64,000 nucleotides of DNA, from positions 11,160,001-11,224,000 of the forward strand of contig JASJZH010000006.1 in the NCBI GenBank assembly GCA_037178975.1, written 5' to 3'. Shown piece after piece: positions 35,398 to 47,305 of this stretch (positions are counted from its first letter, which is position 1; each line of letters opens with the position of its first letter). Made by a program: the position numbers and the translations under genes. Source of the DNA: Oscheius tipulae (Eukaryota > Nematoda > Chromadorea > Rhabditida > Rhabditidae). The notes beneath the pieces were generated by a model, which ran no database searches, was not told the DNA's origin, and was given only the letters and a program-made list of their open reading frames with translations.

Positions 35398-37751
35398 TTA
35401 CCCATCATGGCAGTCATGGTTGGCTCCTTCTAGTTCAATAACCAATACAGAGTTAGACCCCTTCACCAAAAGGGGTGCTGGTACATACAGTGTCATCTGA
35501 ATATGCGTTGGTTTTGCGTAAGGCTTATATAGACCTGAGGTCCCAGTGAGGACCAGTATCTGCCGAGATTGTGCCCGTTAACTATGACAACACCTTTGCC
35601 CCAAGCTGTAGTGTCAATAAAAGTGTCAGCAACTTCATCCACCTCCATCTCACCAAAATAGACTCCGTGATCTCCGGCGGGATCATTCTGAAATAGTGTG
35701 AATTATTTCCTGGATAACAACCATCCGGTACATTGTTCGTAACCGTTTGATATTTGTTGATATCCAGAGGAAGTTCCATTGGGCAATGGGTCCAGTTGGT
35801 CAGTTCTTTGCCGTCAAGATACACACTTGATAAAATACCCTACAATGATGCGATTAAGCAAAATATTAGCATGCCTTGTGATCGTTGATAGTCTCGTACG
35901 TCTGACGTCCCTGATTCTCCACCATGATGAACAACATCTTACTCTTGGGACAAGTGTTCAGCCTGATTGATCGTACTGTCACATTGTCGAGGCGATTAAC
36001 AAACGTTCCCTAGAACAGACTTGCCTTCTTAGATCTCGATTCCGTACCTGATAGATTTTGTCCAAGTACACATATCCGAAATCCTTCAGATTGGGGATAG
36101 TCAGATTTTTGCCGCATTCAGGAACGCGCTGTAATGTTAAGGTCATACTTAACTATAGTTATACACCGTGTAGTACATGACATATCCAAGAGGATGGTCT
36201 ATTTGTTCGAAGGATTGCGGATGCTCTGACTGGATGCAACTTTTTCCTGAGGAGACCGTCTCCAAGTTGTCCACATGTTTCAAACGGAGGGTGCCGTATG
36301 CCCGTTTGCTGAAAATTAGATAAGAGGGGCTACGATCCTTGTTACGTAGAGTTCGAAGGAATTGAAATGGGCGCATTTGGCCAGTTTGGAATTGACTTGA
36401 TCCAGTTGCGAATCGCCACATAGTTTCTTGTGACATCGCCAGCTTCAGACATTGGAGCTCCGTAATCATAAGACGTCACACAGGGAGCGTTCACTTCGGC
36501 CCCATTCCAAAATCCAAAGTTCGTCCCGCCGTGGATCATGTAGAAATTTATGTTTGCACCCATGTTGAACATGACTAAGCTTAAATAAGGAGATTCGGAG
36601 AAATCATACGTTTTGCAGAGTCGACAATAGCTCTGCCAGATGGAAGGTCCTGACTTTTCTGTCCCCATAAAAGAAGCCAGCCGGGGTAAAACTCAGAGTT
36701 GACAAGAGGACCTTTAAATACGTTGTGATTTGAGTGGAAAGCAAGGCACCTTTTCCCTGTGGAAGATACTTCCTCTGGGCATCAAAGGCATTTTTGATGC
36801 CCTGCTCAGAGGAGGTACCAAAATCGACAGTCGGGTATACATCAGGGATAGCTCCACATTTGAGATAACCTTCCGATCCGCCATCGGCTGAACGTTTTCT
36901 TTGTTTACACAATGTTATCCCTACTTGTGTACAGAACAACATTATTTCCAAGATGTTTTCTCGTCAAGTCACGCAGCCATACCGTGTAGGTTCTGTAACA
37001 GTTTGTGTGTTCAAAAAAGGTAGAAAATCACCTATCGCATGCGTCGTAGCTACCGTACTCGTTTTCAATTTGAACCATGAGAACTGGACCATTATTTTCT
37101 CTCAGCATCGGCTTCACTATCGGCAAAAGCACATTGAACCATTTTTCGACTTCCTGGGTGAACCTGCAAACACATTAAGTTTCAATGTTTGTTTATTTCC
37201 CGACCTCTGGTCACTAGAACGTTGTTTCATCTCTCCCTTGTTCAACAGCCACCAGGGTAGACCTCCATTCTCCCATTCTCCACAAATGTAAGGGCCAACT
37301 CGTAGAAGAGTGTACAATCCCTTAAAAGTATCTTTAAGCGAAGACTCTAAACGTACGAGACTGTTTGCAATTCGACTGAATTCGGTAAAGTTATGCTGTT
37401 CGTCGAATTTGTACCTTAAAACAAAGATAAGGTTAAAGACAGAAACAATGCCTACTTTCCTTCCTCCAACTCGTGGAAATTCCATGGGATGTAGTATTGA
37501 ATGGCATTGAACCCAAGAGCACGAACTTTTTTCAGCCGATCCATCCATTGATTTGGATGAATACGAAAATAGTGTATAGATCCGGAGATGTATTGGAACG
37601 GTTTGCCATCCAAGATGAAACGGTTGTGGTCATAGTCAATAGCAAAGGAAGGTCTGGCCAAAACATTTGAGGTCAAAAAAGTTACTTACTGTGTCCGGGA
37701 AGCAAATATTGATGGAATCAGTACCAGCAGGAAGTGTAATAGGAGGCGCAT
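35398..37751 (-). CDS. GLB1: Lysosomal beta-galactosidase (glycoside hydrolase 35)
   Basis: ATG 37751 starts a signal peptide ([20 protein letters not shown]) that splices to [22 protein letters not shown]35 landmarks follow: [45 protein letters not shown] and [13 protein letters not shown], in which ENEYG holds the acid/base glutamate. [15 protein letters not shown] holds the nucleophile glutamate, and [15 protein letters not shown] comes next. The C-terminal jelly-roll part has [20 protein letters not shown] and the last exon ends [17 protein letters not shown] (read as [12 protein letters not shown]), with stop at 35398-35400. It would release terminal galactose from gangliosides, glycoproteins and keratan sulfate in lysosomes. 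Both catalytic residues and the secretory signal are intact, so it looks functional. Confidence 0.95.
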
Positions 37752-38681
37752 TGGGTCTAGTTCTGGAGCTTATCAGTCTAGGTCAATATCTGTTTGTCTA
37801 ATACGATACAAAGGTAAACGAAGGCACTGGATCTTGGGAGGCAGGCCGCCAATTGTTTACAACTCTAGCCCGCCATCAATCAGTCGAAAAACTCTTTTGA
37901 TGAGACGGCTTACTGAGAAACAAGTACGCTTGCGGCAGGAATAATAGCTAGCGTTATAATTTGCATCTGGGTCAAAAATAATCTACAGGAACAGATTCGT
38001 ACAAATCTTGTTTTGGGCACAGAGAGATGAACAGGTAACAATAACATTGATGTTGCAAAGCATCACGAACTAATAAATGTATGGGTGCATGCAACAGTGA
38101 ATGTAGTCAAAAAGGAATAGTTAAAGAAGCATAAAATGTTTTTTGAAGACAACACGAGAATGGAGTTCGGACCAAACTGACTCGGGTAAACCAAGCTGTG
38201 GCTAGCCAGCGGCGCTTAAAAAGTGTGTGGATGCTGGAAAGTCGCAGCACTTTTTAAAAAAGTCATTTTTAGCATTCATACTTTAGTTTTTGCGAATGAC
38301 CGCTGATCAAAGTCGAAATCGAGTTGCTCGGGCAGAAAGCGCGAGCCTCAGCAACATACCAATTTTTGTAAAAGACCATTGACATGGATTGGGTGTTCAG
38401 TGTGATAAACTAGAAAACAACGCATTAGAATCAAAGTTGCGTTGAGAAAGTTAGCCTGCCCTCAATTATCAGTTATTGTGATATTTTGTCGGGCTGGTTC
38501 TACTTCTCGCTCCAGGTACAATAACACTATGCTACACGAGCGACTATTAGAGTCTACCAACACCACACTTTAAAAGTGTCGAGATCCAAATATTTACTAT
38601 ATCATTATCGCAGTATACATAGTTTAGTTAAGCAAAAATAAGGAGCGCTTTACAGTAATTGTACGACACAAAAAGTTTAAA
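37752..38681. other. Intergenic region with a SINE-like fragment
   Basis: No gene seen. At 38305-38375 the minus strand reads ttggtatgttgctgaggctc and then cccgagcaactcgatttcga, a degraded match to the tRNA-derived element at 5315-5430. Confidence 0.5.
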
Positions 38682-40971
38682 TTAGTATCGAGGGCCTCCT
38701 TGCATGAAAGCTCCTCGATTGAGTCCTTGGGTAGCCGGTGCATTCTGTGACGCTAGGGCATCGTGGATGAGATTCATGATTTTGTTTTGGAGATCGTCAA
38801 CGACCTGCTGATCACGAATTTGTTCCATCTTGCGCCAGACCATTTTGCCTAAACATGGTGATGAAAGAAGCCTATCATGATCAGGAAAACAATGAAAATG
38901 ATTCAAATTCCTACCGAAAAGCTCGTGAATGCTGGAGTTAGTCCCGAACCCGGGAACTTCACCAACGTGGGGTGTAGCAGCTGAAGGCTCTTGCTTAGGA
39001 GTGACTAACGGCGCTGGCTGGGCTTTCTGAAAAACTTTCAGTCAAAAGAAGGGGGAATGGCTTACTATGGGCTGAACAGCAGCAACTGGGTGAACTTCCT
39101 TCCTTGGCTGTTGTTGAGGAGCTGAAAAGGAATAGCTAAGTTCTCGCATTCGAAAATATCCAGCAATACAGTTTTTTAGCTGGATGAGAAGACAAAACAG
39201 GAAAAATCGACGACAAATTCAAAAGTGGAAGCAAATATGCACTTTCAGTCAAAATATGTTTTCGTATAGGAAGAGGAGGGATTTGAGTTTTGGACGAAAA
39301 GCTTCGCACTTGGTGTACCCTCCAAAACAGATCAAGAGTGGTTATGAAAAGAACTAAACCTGAAGGTGCGGGTCCACTACCGCCGTCGTTCGTCTGGAAA
39401 CTCGAGGATTAGAGTGAGTGGAAGAAGACTTGGATGGCTGACGAAAAACACGGCTTCCCCGAGAGCTCTTCCCAGCTTGACTATTCGGACAAATGAAAGA
39501 GCGAAACAGCAAAGGCTAGTGACTTCTGTATTGGTTTTTGAAGCCTCAATCAAAAATGCTATTAAGCAGCAACCTTCCATTCTGTTTGAGACCTCTTGAT
39601 ACTTGAACGACACTGATCGTTTATAAAAGGGAGCCCCAATATTTTGGGAAACAGAAATTGGCAAACATCCAACTGGGATGCAAAAAAAATTATTTGTCTC
39701 TCAATTTTTTTCTGCCAAACACTGGTTCTCTGACTAATACCGGCTAGGAAGAATGTTGAAAAACAATTCAACTTTTGACGCCTGCTTCTCGTTTTTATAA
39801 TAGCGGATGGGCTCGTCGTGCAAAATCCGAATGATAACCTTCACCCTTCAAGCACAAAATACTTCTATTTAGGCGTGTTAGCGTGTTAGGAATGAAACCA
39901 CATCCATACAGACTGTATAGATCCATAATGATTTGAGATCAACTGCCCAAACACAAAAGAATTGGAATGCATAATTCTGCTTGTCTAGTCAAAGTAGAAT
40001 GAAGTTTTTAAATAATACAAAACAGAACAAAAAGAGCTCGTGTTCCTGACGGAAACGCCCTTCGAGATCTCCAGATTGTATCTCTTTTTACTCCTTTTGT
40101 CATACGATCGACAAAAACAGCCAGCCAATACGACTCGTAGTTATCTAAACATTATTGAGATGACATTTCTTGGTAGGTCATAGAGATTCAAAATATGTCA
40201 GCAACAAAAGCGAGCAAATGCCAAACGTCGCAATGAATCCAAAAATGAGCATTTTTGACAGCAGCAATGCGCAGTGTGGTGTGAGCAGTTTGTTGCTCAG
40301 AGCGAAAGATGGTGGAACGAATCATTTGCAAAGTACCAACGAGAAAGGAAGAAGTTAAGAGAAACAGTAAACCTACCTTTTTAGTTTGAAAGAATCCTCC
40401 ATAAGAGCCAGTCGGATCAGGAGCAGAACCTTGGAAAAGACGCATAGCTTGCATATGAAGCGATCCTGGAGGTCCTCCCATTGGTCCAGGTCCTGGCGGT
40501 CCATTCATCAGTCCACCGTTAATTGATCCTCCTCCCATCGGTCCTCCCATACCCATGGGCCCTCCCATAGGGCCACCCATCGGTCCTCCCATGTGTCCAC
40601 CCATTGGTCCACCCATCGGTCCACCCATGGGCCTGCCCATAGGTCCGAGCATGTTTCCAGCAAAGGCACCTCCGGGTCCCGAAATCAAGGGCCTGGCGTC
40701 GCCGTGCATTGAACCACGATTTTCGAAACGTTTACTGCCCTGGTTTCCAAAACGCTAAACGGAATGATTGAAAATTGAAAAAGTGGTTGTACCTGATTGT
40801 TACGGTTATTGTTGTTGCTATTTTGGTTTTTTCCAGAATTCCGCTGTTGTACTCCTCCTTTCTTTGTATTTTTGACTTCCTGCTGCTTCAGAAGCTAAAA
40901 TTGCTAATAGAAAACATTAAAGCTTGATTTACCTTTCCGTCAGGCCCAATAGCACGTCCAGCAGCTCCCAT
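38682..40971 (-). CDS. Low-complexity GGPM-repeat protein of unknown function
   Basis: ATG 40971 gives MGAAGRAIGPDGK, then a glutamine/asparagine-rich stretch (NQNSNNNNRNNQ). The middle is a GPMGGPMGG repeat of about 45 residues (about 40515-40660) flanked by GPPGPGPMGGPPG. After an intron of over 1 kb come two proline-rich exons (PQQQPRKEVHPVAAV; PAPLVTPKQEPSAATPH). The helical C-terminus reads IHELFGKMVWRKMEQIRDQQ and ends GAFMQGGPRY, with stop at 38682-38684. Composition suggests an RNA-associated or scaffold protein in nucleus or cytoplasm, but no domain is recognised. No signal peptide. Introns are clear GT-AG. Confidence 0.7.
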
Positions 40972-41960
40972 TTTTCTAAAATTGACAGTATATTTCAGCT
41001 AGACAACGATAGCGGATAATTGACGGGAGAAACAGCTGAGAGTGACTCTATCGATTTACGAGAGAACGCGTGGAGGGAGAAGGCGACAGAGTAGGCGCGT
41101 CGAGACCCAATGCTTTCCGCAAACTTTATGCCTTAGTATTTCAGCGAGTTTCTATTTTAAAATTATGAAAAAAGACGAAACGACTGGAAACGAGGATCAT
41201 AATCTGAAAATCATTGAGTAATTGTGCAAAATTTATTGAAAGTAATTTTTTTTCACTATGAGCCAAAAAATGTGCATTTTGAATCGAAAAAGCGTTTATC
41301 ACTCTGCAAAACCTGCAACACGACAATGACAAGCAGTGACCCTTGTGTTTAACGCTGCGTCTGGTGCGCTACGCTGCATCTGCTTACGCCCGGCCTCCAG
41401 TATTGAGCGCCTCCGTAGATTCGTTTGTTTTTCAGTGGCCGCCTAAATGTGGACGTTCCCCACAGTTGTTTATATGCTCAGCACTGTCAACAATCTATAC
41501 GTTTGTTGAAATTTCAAGGTTCTCATGAGATTCCTTCGTCCAACCGTCGACTTCAGGAGATCCCGATTCGAATGAGGTAATGTAGACTATGTGCTAACCT
41601 ATGCCCATTTGCGATCACAAAGCATTGGTTATGTATTCAACGATTAGTCGCGTCTCGTGCAGTTTTCCACCAAAAGTTCACACCATTTTGTTCGTACATT
41701 GTTGATTGGTAGCCAACTCCCAATCTTGCTCTAATGTGCCTCCTGTTTTTGGTAATAAACACAAGACTTTTCCGTGGGCGGAGATTGTCTTCTCCCATAC
41801 AAGTGAAGAGTCCTTAATGAGCATGTACTGCACCTCCTGACCAAAAATCTTTCATTTTTACCTAATACCCCTCAACCATGTCGTTGTCCTTTTTTAATTG
41901 GATTGTTAACAAGCTGTCCCATCAAGTTTTTGACATGGATAAGTAGATTTTAAGCTCCAA

Positions 41961-44271
41961 ATGCGAGAGAAGAAGAATTTGTGGCAGCAGAGAGCACTAT
42001 CATTCGTTCCGATTCTTCAATGGCTACCAAAGTAACTAGTTTAAACTGTTGTAAAACCTATTTAGGTACAAATGGAAAGAGTATCTTCATGGCGACGTAA
42101 TAGCCGGTCTCACTGTGGGAATCATGCACGTGCCGCAAGGTATACTCTTATCTAGAACTGCTCTGCATCTTTTCCGGTCGTAAATGACCACTTTATCAGC
42201 TCCATGAGAATTTTTTGAAAACAAACAATAAAAACATTTCAGGTATGGCATACGCTAGTCTAGCTGGAGTACCGCCAGTCTATGGCATGTATTCGAGTTT
42301 CTTTGCAGCCTTATGGTACATGATTTTTGGAACGTCGAGGCATATTTCCATTGGAACTGCGTCTCAAAATTGAATACAACTGAACTTTGTAGGGGTATTT
42401 GCCGTAGCATCAATGATGGTAGGAGCTTGTCGCATGCGTCTCGCTCCCGATTCCGCAGAGATAGGAAATGGAAGTTTTCCTCTGGGAAAAGAAGTCGATC
42501 CCCTGGTCTTAACCAGTGCCCTGACACTGCTTGTCGGATGTGTACAGGTTTATTACAATCTCGTGAGGAAAGCAGATCATAATTTAGGTAATCCTCAGCG
42601 TTGTGCGTCTCGGTTTCTTAACTACTTATTTGTCTGATCCATTAGTCTCTGGGTTCACCACTGGCTCAGCTGTTCACGTACTCATGTCCCAGCTGAACAA
42701 GGTCTTTGGAGTCAAACTGCCCAGACACGAAGGAATCGGAATGCTTATTAGGGTCAAATTGCCCATTGAAAGCCACTAAACACAAATTTAGATGCTCTGG
42801 GACGTTTTAACTTCACTGCCATCCACAAACTTTGTCGTTTTGGCCATGAGTCTATCAGGAATTCTTTTCCTTGATCTGGGCCGAACATATGTTAATCCCC
42901 TCGTGAAAAAGTACAGTCCAGTTCCGCCGCCATTAGAATTGATTCTGGTAAGCTGTCAGACAACGCATTAAAAAGTTTAGGTGATCATTGGGATAGTCGT
43001 ATCAGTGTCACTCGGTCTGAAGGAAAACTACGATGTAAAAGTCGTGAATGTTATTCCCAGAGGGTAAACAGTCTCTATGAATATACTAAAAAAAACTTTT
43101 AGATTTCCTTCCCCTTCAGTTCCAGACTTCAGTCTTTTTCCTCACCTACTTGCAGATGCCATACCCATTGCGGTAGTCTGTTATATGTTTGTTGTTTCCA
43201 TGGGAAAACTATTTGCCAAAAAGCACAAGTACAAGACTGATGCTACACAAGTAACTCGGTAGCATATTTAGAAAAGACTAATTAAGGAACTGTACGCAGT
43301 TGGATTGATGTCAATACTGAGCTCTCCCTTCCCCGTCTATCCTGTCGGTGCTTCTCTGTCACGATCTTCTGTCTGTGAGATGTCGGGAGCTAACAGCCAA
43401 CTTTACACATTATTCTCATCTGCTCTGCTGCTCACAGTTATATTGGTTTTGGGCCCGCTTCTAGAGCCCTTGCCAATGGTCAGCCAAGTAATCGTAGTTT
43501 ACAGATAGGAAATTTTAGTGTATTTTGGCTTGTATCGTAATCGTGAGCTTGAAAAGTCTCTTCCTTCAAGTGAAGGAACTACCACGGCTTTGGAGGATAT
43601 CAAAATACGACTTTGTGAGCCTAAATGAGTTCCACATGGCAAGGTTTTTTTTCAGGCGATTTGGGTAGTGTCTGCTTTGGCAACAATCCTCACGGACGTG
43701 ACTCGGGGTTTGATAATTGCCGTTCTTTTTGCAATAGGAAGCATCATATTGAGAGAGCAATGGTAAAACACAAATTTTCAGCTGACTGTTCTTTTAGGCC
43801 CAAGTTTACAACTCTAACTTCCACTGGTACAGCTCCTCCTCAACACATTCAAGAGCACGTGAAAGTTGTACGTTGGGAAGCTCCTCTACACTTTGCCAAT
43901 GTGACAAGATTCAGTGACCTGGTGACTGGACTTTTCGGCAAAGAAGAGGTCGAACAAATGGTAACAGCTAAGAAGCAGATTTCAGGCTCTGTTACAAGAA
44001 TCTTCAATCGTGTTAGAGTGCTCGGCCATTTGTTATATGGACATTATGGGTATCGAAGCTATAACCCAACTTTTTGTAGATGCAAAAAAGAAAAATACTG
44101 CAGTATTTTTGACTAATCTGAACGGTACAGACCTCAACTTCAAACAATCAAGAATTTTCAGATAAGGTGAAAAATATCCTGATCTCTCCTGACGGTTGTG
44201 GAAGTGACGTCCCCATATCGGCATTCTATAACACCGTAGACGAAGCTCTGCTCCACATAGCGACTTTGTAG
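41961..44271 (+). CDS. SLC26 family sulfate/anion transporter with STAS domain
   Basis: Spliced exons give [123 protein letters not shown] and [20 protein letters not shown]: the SulP/SLC26 membrane domain. A cytoplasmic STAS domain follows ([35 protein letters not shown]), with stop at 44269-44271. Such proteins exchange sulfate, chloride, bicarbonate or oxalate at the plasma membrane; the substrate cannot be read from sequence. The start chosen (41961) is the first good ATG in the first supported exon, but the N-terminus looks short and another upstream exon, perhaps at 41524-41576, is possible. Two introns are odd: one of 25 bases (43961-43985), and one without a GT or GC donor (42354-42392). 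Confidence 0.92.
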
Positions 44272-44411
44272 TCGCTCTTTGATCTTGTACTCTGTATCGT
44301 GATCAGACATGTGATAAATGAAGGGATTGAGCTGATTGAAGATTAGCCGTGCAGATAGGCAATTGGGCTATATTCAGCGGCTAGGAGAAGGATTTATTTA
44401 TTGGAAAGAAA

Positions 44412-44919
44412 TCAGTCGAGTGGCAGACGACGGCAGCCGCAGCGATCGCCCTTTGGAAGACGCAATGTACGAATGGAGTCGTCTGCGCCTTCATCACATG
44501 TCAGCTCAACTTCCTGCATTCAGTCATTGTTGTCAAGACATTTTTCAAACCTCGAATCCAGTTTGCATCAGTACACAAACAGAGCTGTTTTGAACGCGAG
44601 ATGGGAAGGTATACGTTCCGCTCTGCAACCAAACAGAATTCTCTTGCCTGACCAAAACACAGACCTCGGACGTTTTGCAGTAGCCCTTGCAAACTGGCAG
44701 CATTACTTCTCCCCAGCAGTGCTTTCCAGCCTCATCGCTGCGATTGACTTGGCTTAATCCGGGAAATATCTGCCGTGAGAATTGACATTTGTTACGTGGA
44801 TTGACTTCCACTGGCACACTCTGGCACTCAAATATTGAATAGCATTGATTCTGACTTACTGTGACGACGGCGATGAGAATGGCAAAAGCGGATAGGTTAG
44901 GCATCTGGCAACTGAGCAC
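44412..44919 (-). CDS. Secreted glycoprotein-hormone alpha-like (GPA2/FLR-2) cystine-knot protein
   Basis: Four exons (44860-44904 or -44919, 44665-44826, 44551-44622, 44412-44513) join in phase 0 to 127 residues counted from ATG 44904 (an upstream in-frame ATG is at 44919). A signal peptide (MPNLSAFAILIAVVT) is followed by the knot: CQSVPVEVNPRNKC, then KHCWGEVMLPVCKGYC, SSVCVLMQTGFEEVELTC and DRCGCRR. The segment C-x8-C-x-G-x-C and the later C-x13-C agree exactly with glycoprotein hormone alpha 2, and the terminal C-x-C is present. Next to the usual pattern there is an insertion between the first cysteines. GPA2 (FLR-2 in C. elegans) pairs with GPB5 as thyrostimulin and signals through LGR receptors. 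The gene ends 140 bp from the SLC26 gene, convergent. The hormone call is from pattern only. Confidence 0.72.
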
Positions 44920-47305
44920 AACATGTGCAAGAGCAGATGTCTACTCATGGCGCCTGACCTCAAGAGACATCCCACCAGTTTCTGCTAGATCGTTTTGTGC
45001 TTTCTCCAGCTGTCCAACGATCAAATGATTCTTTCTAAACTTTCCAGACAATCATCTGGGTCGTAAAGCTACCGTAATCATGCCAGGTAATTTCCGTGAG
45101 CGGCGCACTTTTTCCGCTACCCAGCAATCAGAGAAATGAGTTTCATTGTCTCTATCGAGTACATTGTACATTTTCTCTTTGTAGTTACTATAGTCACAGG
45201 TACTGTTTACCTGATGCTTGCGTCCCAACCACATCCCAGTCCAGATCTATAAAAGGAAAGCGGTCAGCTGATTCGCTGCAAAGAACACGCAGCGCATGGA
45301 GCGCACAGACAACCTAGTAGTATTTCATCGACTGCGAAATAGCGCGTCCATATGGTGAGGGCAGAGACGGGACATTTACTAGAGTATAAGAGGGTAGGAG
45401 GGCGTGAGAGAAGCTGCGGTGCGTCGTGGGAGCAGAGAGCGCACGCCTCTGGCAAAGCAATCTACCCTTGCGTCCCATTTTTGGCCATTGTGTCCCCAGA
45501 GTCCTTCAAAGGTTTACAGCATTTGCTTCATAATTAAAACAAAAATGCAACATTTATTTAAATTAGTTCATGATTGAGAAGTTTATACGTACTTTTGAAG
45601 CCCACTCATACCTGCGCTTATGTAAGCACATCTTTTCTGTGTTAATGCGCCGGTTGTCATCTCAGGAGAGACGGACAGCCCAGGATGAAACTGCCCCCTA
45701 GCGACAGAGAGTCATTATTCCTCCAGAATATCCTTTTTATTCTTTTTTGGAGGGGGCTGGTAACCTGGAATTGCGAGGCTAGTCCAATTTCGATTTTACA
45801 CCACATACAATCTGGTAACTTGAGCTCATATTCAAAGTTGTTTGTTTTCTGAAAGTGCGAGCTGCAGCCAGCAAATAACCTGTTTACCGAATGAAGAACT
45901 ACCTTTAGAATTTTTCTACCTCATGCAGAGATCGTATGAAGCTAGTTATTTTCGTTATAATTCAGTGGAGGATATAATTTTTGTTTATACTTCCCATCCT
46001 GGCCCTCATTTTACTGCTTCCACCCACCCAACCAGTGCGGGCGGTACACAAACCTACCCGTGGCAGCAGTCGGCTGTTTCGAGTGCTGACGTCCGCATGA
46101 CCTCTCTCTCCGCAAGCGGGAGTAGAGGGAAAGTTCCAATCTCAATTCACAATGCCTCCTGCGAATCGAATCACGCAATTCGTGAGAGGGATTAGGCGCT
46201 GCTTATTCTTTTAAAATACTAGAACTAGAAGAATGTAATTCTTATGGTGAAGCCAATTTCCTCCGCGTTTTTCTAGTCTTTGGCGGACGTATATGGATAG
46301 ACAGCTTATTTAGGGTGGAGCGCGCAACGTGATACGTGCTCTGTTTGAACTAGTGCGACTCTCTTTCTCTCTACTTCCTGTACCTTTACTGCGTTTTCGA
46401 CATTTGAAGATGTCTTATGAGAGCGTTATTAACGCCAACTCAGTCTTTCTGATTCAACATTTTTTTTCGATAGTACCATCATCTGTGCATATAACGTCCC
46501 TAGTTTGCGTGAGCACTGACACAGCTCGGTTTTTCTACGTTTCGCCGCGTTTCTTACGCTGTTTGCTAACCGAACAGGTAGACTTCACTGCGATCTGCTG
46601 ATTTTGCCGCGTTCTATGCTTTGACCCGATCAGCTGAACATCGCAAGCGGCGCCTTTTGCGGCAGTTTCTGGTCGCGTCCGTAACAAGTCATAAGTGGCG
46701 CATTCGATTGGTTCCGGTTGCTACGGTCTCATGATCAAACTGCATAGCATCTAAAATGAAAACTGAGCTATGCGAGATGATTGAATCAAATACCGCCTGT
46801 AGAGTACAAAGTACGAGACGAACTAACTGTGGTCGTGAGTTTCGTTTATTGTTATCTGACCCCTGCCTCAAATGACAGTTTATCTGTGCCAATGACCTTA
46901 TCTATCCGTGACCAGCTATTTTTTTGCAGTCTTCAAATAGTCAAGAAATCAAGCAGTTATCTAAGCTCTTTGACCGATCTCATGTGACCCGGAGTGCTGT
47001 AACTGGAAAAAAGCTGCCTGCCATCTGTCGAGAAATCAGCTGCCGTTCTGCTTCTCTTCACTCTGTCCACTTTCCGATAGTTCTCAATGATCAATTACAA
47101 TCCTTGTTTTCATCTCCATGCCATGCACTCGACACTTTCCTATTGTCTCTCTTTCCCGTCTCTGGGTGGCGTCCCGTTGTCTGTCGGTTTCAAGCTGCAA
47201 ACAACAGATAGTCAGGCACATAGTCCTTGTAGTTTCCATATTCAATTAACGTTATCTCTTTTCAGAATCGCTGGTCGATTTTCTGCCCCCGCCAAGCCGA
47301 TCCCA
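44920..47305. other. Intergenic region, no gene seen
   Basis: Over 2 kb between the start of the GPA2-like gene and the first exon of the IBR-like gene. No frame on either strand has splice or motif support. Both neighbours are transcribed outward, so the region must hold their promoters. Confidence 0.45.

Noticed and set aside
44401..44757. Plus-strand 118-codon frame opposite the GPA2-like gene
   Set aside because: The opposite strand gives a spliced signal peptide and cystine knot with exact phases, so this frame is a shadow.
46329..46601. Plus-strand frame of 90 codons
   Set aside because: Leucine/serine/phenylalanine-rich by base composition only; no splice sites or homologous pattern.
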